Below are positions 59,801-64,000 of a DNA stretch of 64,000 bases, piece by piece. The DNA is from Paralichthys olivaceus (lineage: Eukaryota > Chordata > Actinopteri > Pleuronectiformes > Paralichthyidae), in contig NC_091114.1 in NCBI RefSeq assembly GCF_024713975.1, positions 4,498,001 to 4,562,000 on the forward strand, given 5' to 3'. Position numbers and translations under genes: made by a program. A model generated the notes under the pieces. That model was not told the DNA's origin and made no database searches. It saw nothing but the letters and a program-made list of their open reading frames with translations. Each line of letters opens with the position of its first letter. Position 1 is the stretch's first letter.

Positions 59801-62800
59801 AGGACAAAGTGAATTTAATTTCAATGGGAATCACCTCGTTCAATTTTATCCGAGTTAGTCAGCATTAAAATGTTGCTCTTGCTTTTCACAAATCCCTCTG
59901 AACCTGTGCTGTGTTTCAACAGGATGGGTCATGTTTGTACCCATGTAATCTTCTTTGTTTGTGTATTTTCCAGCTCAAAGGTTTAACTTGTGTTGTCTGT
60001 CGTTTCCATGCAGGAGTTTGCCCAGCATTATCTGAAGAAAAGCAGCAGGTATGAGGCAGGCACCGCAGACGAGCTGCTGAAAGGTGAGATGACCGAACTC
60101 ACCCTGCACACTCTTAAACAAACTCCCTGTGCCGACTCTTTGAATTATTCATTCTGTCTCCAAGTGACAATCATTTCACCCACTGACTTAATATTAAAGT
60201 GTGAGTTCTTTAATATTTATAGGATTAAGATGATCAAACATTGGTTTGACAGTGAGCGAGCGTGTGTTTTCTTTTCCAGTTCACAGTTCTTTCCTTCAGT
60301 CCGCTTGAATCAAATCAATTCAGTGGAACATTATGTTATTAAGTCTATTGACCCTCGGTTTATCCAATTAGAGTCGCAGCAGCGCTCGAACAAAGACAGA
60401 GCCTGTTACACTGACACACAGTCCCACACACACACTCCGCATAATCTATGAATGCTCAAAAACCCAAAGACAGGCGCTGACTCGCATCCCAACCAGAAGC
60501 CATATTTTCCCCCAAGCTGACAATGAACAGTAAAGTTTTGTATGGAAAAAGAACAATGGACTTATTTAGTCTCAAAATTTGCAGAAAAGAAATACTCCCT
60601 CATTACGTACGGTTTTGTACTTTAATTTTGAGACAGCATTAAGACGTATGTACATATTCAACTGCAGAGAGCAGCACAGCAGAGAACAGCAAGCTGAACG
60701 GGCATGCTAATGGCTCGGTGAGCAGCAGCGGTCAAACCGAGACCTCGGTGGACGCCAGCCCGGAAGAGACTAAGCAGGCCTTCCTGTCGCTGGAGCAGGC
60801 GGAGAAGACACAAGCCAAAGCCTCCGTCATAGAGGTGTTCAAAAAGGTAAATCTCAATGACACTACGACAAGCAAAGGTTCTGTGTGTCAGGTATTTCAG
60901 TGTAGTAACTATTTATGTGTTCACATGTTGTGGGAATAATCCGTGAAATGACTTCCTGACTAGGAAAATTGACTTGATCTTCGTTGATCTTCTTTATTAT
61001 GTCAATCAATGAAAGAGGATTCAAGTTGCTGTTAAAAGGCTCTGAACACATGAATATAACATGATTCGTTTACAGCGTCCGTTGTTTTTCCCACCTTCCG
61101 ATTTTCGAAAGCACGTGAACAAGCCAAAGTCAGAACAGTGACTTCACAACTCAGGGAAACGGGACCTTCCGAGGAGCACATAAATGCACATTTAGCCCTG
61201 TTGTGTGTGTATAAGCGGTTTCTCTCCTCTTTACTTTTCAGATCTGGGTGATGGCGTTCTGTGTGACCTTTGTGTTCACAGTCACTCTGTCTGTCTTCCC
61301 TGCTGTCACCGCAGATGTCAGAACATCATTCCCAGGAAAATGGGGTATGACTGAGCCTTTGTTCAACTCCGGTAGATTCCTGCTGCAAACAACATGCACA
61401 TACATGATGTCTATACACACAGAAGACCAATCAATCAATCAGTTTTTAAATGGATTGTCCATATCCACAAATTAAAATTTGGCTTATAGGCTTAACAATG
61501 GAAAAACTACAACAAATCCTGTTTAACGAGAGAAAGAAATGCCCAGACCTCAGAAAGAGACTCAAGTGAGGGATCCCTCTCGCCCAACAGATAGAAGTGC
61601 AACAGAGCACATCAACATAATAATCATATCTACAACATTCATTGCAAAGGACAGTGTCTAACATAAACGGAGAGATGTACAGTAACAAAGTTTAAAGCAG
61701 AGATCACTTGGAAGATCTTTACACTCTTAAAAATGTGGCCTGATCTCAAATCCTCCTTTGTTCTGTCTTTCACCAGAGCGCTTCTTTCTGTCAGTGTGCT
61801 GCTTCTTAATGTTCAACATCAACGACTGGCTCGGCCGCACCATCACCACCATCGTACGCTGGGTGAGTATCTGTGTGTTTGGGAGAGATTCAATCAATTA
61901 CATCACTTATTTCAATCGTATAATAATCAGACGACTCTTTGTAGCATCTTATTGTCCCAACAACTTATTATATTATTTTCGATTTTCTAGCTTTATTTTG
62001 ATTCTTTGTCAAATCTAACCAACTAAACTAAACATGTCCAGCACAGACATCTTTTGTGTAAAGATACATTATTTATGAAAGACAAGGTTGGATAATGTTT
62101 TGAAGACAGACATGTTTTTAATCTAATATTTAATATTCAGACATATGCAAACTTATAATGGGCACCTTGTTAAATTGCTGCTTCGTTCGACATGAAATTA
62201 CAATAATATCAATAATAATAGCATTAGCGCCACCTCAACCAGCTACAACATTACTATAGATGTTAAAGCCTGAGTAAGAACATGAATTCCTGTCAACTAT
62301 ATAATAATATAACAACTTGAAAATGGCCATTCTGCACAGCTCGTACTTCAAAAACCACTTTTTACAGACTTACCGGTAATAATGTCTTTTTATCTTTATG
62401 TTTTTAACACTTTTAACCTTTTTATTGGTATATATTTCCTTTAACGCAATGTTGTGTTCTTCCTTTTGTGTTCCGATTATTTTTTTTTTTTTTTTTGTGA
62501 CACCGTCTTGTTTTTATTAGTGTGACTGACTTTGTGCGATTGCCCCTCTTTCTGCTTTGTCTGTCAGAGCACTGTAAACTATGAACCCTGTTTTTAAAGG
62601 AGCTATATAAATCAAGTTATTATTTTATTTTTAAACATTTCGACATGTGTTTTAGTTTTATAGTTGGGTATTACTTCCTCCAGAGATATTAAAGGGAAGA
62701 CGACCTTGATTTAAACAGCAGATCTCTGATGGCTGATACATTTCCTATTGTGTTACATTTCATACAGCGGTCGACCTCTATTGTATCCAGTTCTGTGTTT

Positions 62801-63541
62801 ACAGACCATTCAGGTGAGAGCAGTGATTAGAAACTGCAGCAGTGAGTTATGGAGGGAACGTGACGCACTGCCTCTTTGTCCTTGACTGGAAATGACCTCA
62901 GCCGTCCTCCAGTGGAACAATAATACAACATATTAAACTGTGGCTGGACGCTTGACGGGATCTCTCTCTCTCGCTCTCTCTTGTCGTTGTCACAAAGTGG
63001 CAGCACGTTTTTGTTGTTTTTATGTTGTTGTGTCAGAAGGTCACGTCTCTCCCATTCGACAACAACAGCCCACATCCAAACTACCACTGATTTCTGTGTG
63101 ATCTTTTTTTTTTTTCTGTCTGGTTTCTGTCCATCCTCCTGCAGGATACGAAATCACAGCATTATCTTTTTTTATTGCATACAGGAATGTTTGTTCCCGT
63201 GCAGACACTTTGAGCTACAGACTGAGGTGCTCTGCAGGAGATATTTGGAAATATGAATCTTCTTAATGCTCTCACCTTACCAAATGTCATCTTCTCATTC
63301 TCTCTCATATAAACTCATCTTCCCTGTCGTCTCCTCTACAGCCTCGTAAAGAGTCTCCTCTGTTCCCGGCGCTGGTCGTCTCCAGGGTGGTGTTCATCCC
63401 TCTGCTGATGCTCTGCAACGTCCAGACTCGCTCCTTCCTTCCTGTCTACTTTGCCCATGACGGTGTTTTCGTTGTCATCATGGCTCTCTTCTCTTTGTCC
63501 AGTGGCTACTTCGTCTGCCTCTCCATGTCCTACGCACCACA
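56887..63541 (+). CDS. slc29a2: Equilibrative nucleoside transporter 2 (last exon outside the window)
   Basis: Coding exons: 56887-56918, 57227-57308, 58205-58350, 58823-58962, 59054-59188, 59418-59515, 60014-60083, 60668-60846, 61242-61344, 61777-61862, 63342-63541. Phases join throughout, giving 423 residues plus a split codon; human ENT2 is 456, so about 35 residues of the last helix are missing. TM1 reads LVGISFFILGLGTLLPWNFF (residues 14-33), matching human ENT2. The first outer loop has sequons N45 and N51. NNWMTLLSQLPLLLFTLLNS, SALGYFITPCVG and VFTVTLSVFPAVTA are ENT2-type. The TM6-7 loop (about 212-294) is polar and charged. D345 and R349 in DWLGR are family-conserved. The protein carries out facilitated nucleoside and nucleobase diffusion across the plasma membrane. 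Confidence 0.94.
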
Positions 63542-64000
63542 GTGAGTACACACCCTTTGATGCTGAATAAAGTAAAAATAATAAATGGTGTAGATGTCTC
63601 TCCGTAATGGAAACAACATCCCACCTGCTACTGCAGTTCTGGACATTTGACAGCTTTGAGTATGACCTGTCTGTAGGTCCACGTTCATAACACACTGTTT
63701 TTTGTGTTACTTTGGGGTGTGGACTGTTTGAACTCATTGTGTTATGCTCTAAGATAAAAGCTACTGAACTGTCTTAAAGTGAAAGAAAAAAGTTAAGTAG
63801 TTAGAATGTGACTTAAAACTTTTGACTCAGTCAAGCCATGAAGCTGTGGAAAGTGATAAAACACAAGTTTTAAACCATATTACTGGTTCAGGATGAACTC
63901 ATTTAAAACAGACCATGTATTGACACTGATCATCCACAGAAAGAAAACCAGTTGCCTGTTTATAAAGAGTAGCGATGATTCATCTTTAATACATCTTCCC
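63542..64000 (+). other. slc29a2 last intron (partial)
   Basis: Begins with the GTGAGT donor. No acceptor plus matching C-terminal coding sequence was found before the window ends. Confidence 0.7.

Overview
The window is nuclear DNA of a ray-finned (teleost) fish. The evidence is spliced vertebrate genes with GT/AG introns, CpG-island promoters, tRNA-derived SINEs, Tc1, hAT and LINE relics, and long AT-rich intergenic stretches. All gene models below were read by eye from splice signals, reading phase and remembered family sequences. No alignment or expression data were used.

Left part (0-19 kb, minus strand). A CpG island at about 1.15-1.8 kb holds two possible first exons of an unidentified minus-strand gene. 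Next comes the fish orthologue of human KIAA0232, minus strand, with coding exons between 14672 and 7045. Its long 3' region runs down to poly(A) signals near 3.06 kb, and its probable promoter is a large CpG island at 17.3-18.95 kb. The last coding exon was not resolved.

Middle part (19-42 kb). This is accessory sequence. It holds a decayed Tc1 transposase fragment and a tandem array of a roughly 1.27 kb unit (3.3 copies, each with a tRNA-derived SINE). A relatively empty 24.3-31.5 kb interval follows, then a minus-strand S100 cluster: one intact two-exon S100 gene (34.6-34.0 kb), a truncated 5' copy (33.05 kb), an orphan exon-2 relic (35.3 kb) and an intact S100P/S100Z-like gene (39.1-38.5 kb). 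The last gene lies between duplicated segments that carry LINE relics. One of these segments contains a 488-bp hAT-type MITE whose empty site survives in the other. In human, S100P and KIAA0232 are also neighbours on 4p16.1, so this part is conserved synteny.

Right part (42-64 kb). Two minus-strand paralogues encode single-IgV-domain type I membrane receptors. Copy 1 has a signal peptide, V domain, membrane segment and a two-exon tyrosine-containing tail. Copy 2 stops directly after the membrane segment. Their V exons differ at only five bases, and all five change the protein. An AT-rich 169-bp minisatellite follows, then a CpG island that starts a plus-strand slc29a2 (equilibrative nucleoside transporter 2). 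Its coding exons run from 56887 to 63541, and the final exon lies beyond the window.

The genes do not form one pathway: a conserved nuclear-type protein of unknown function, calcium-binding S100 proteins, immune-type receptors and a nucleoside transporter. I found no wholly new multi-gene system. The most interesting signals are the IgV receptor pair (replacement-only changes, lost tail, mosaic divergence), ENT1-type inhibitor-binding residues in an ENT2-type transporter, and the patchwork tandem array.
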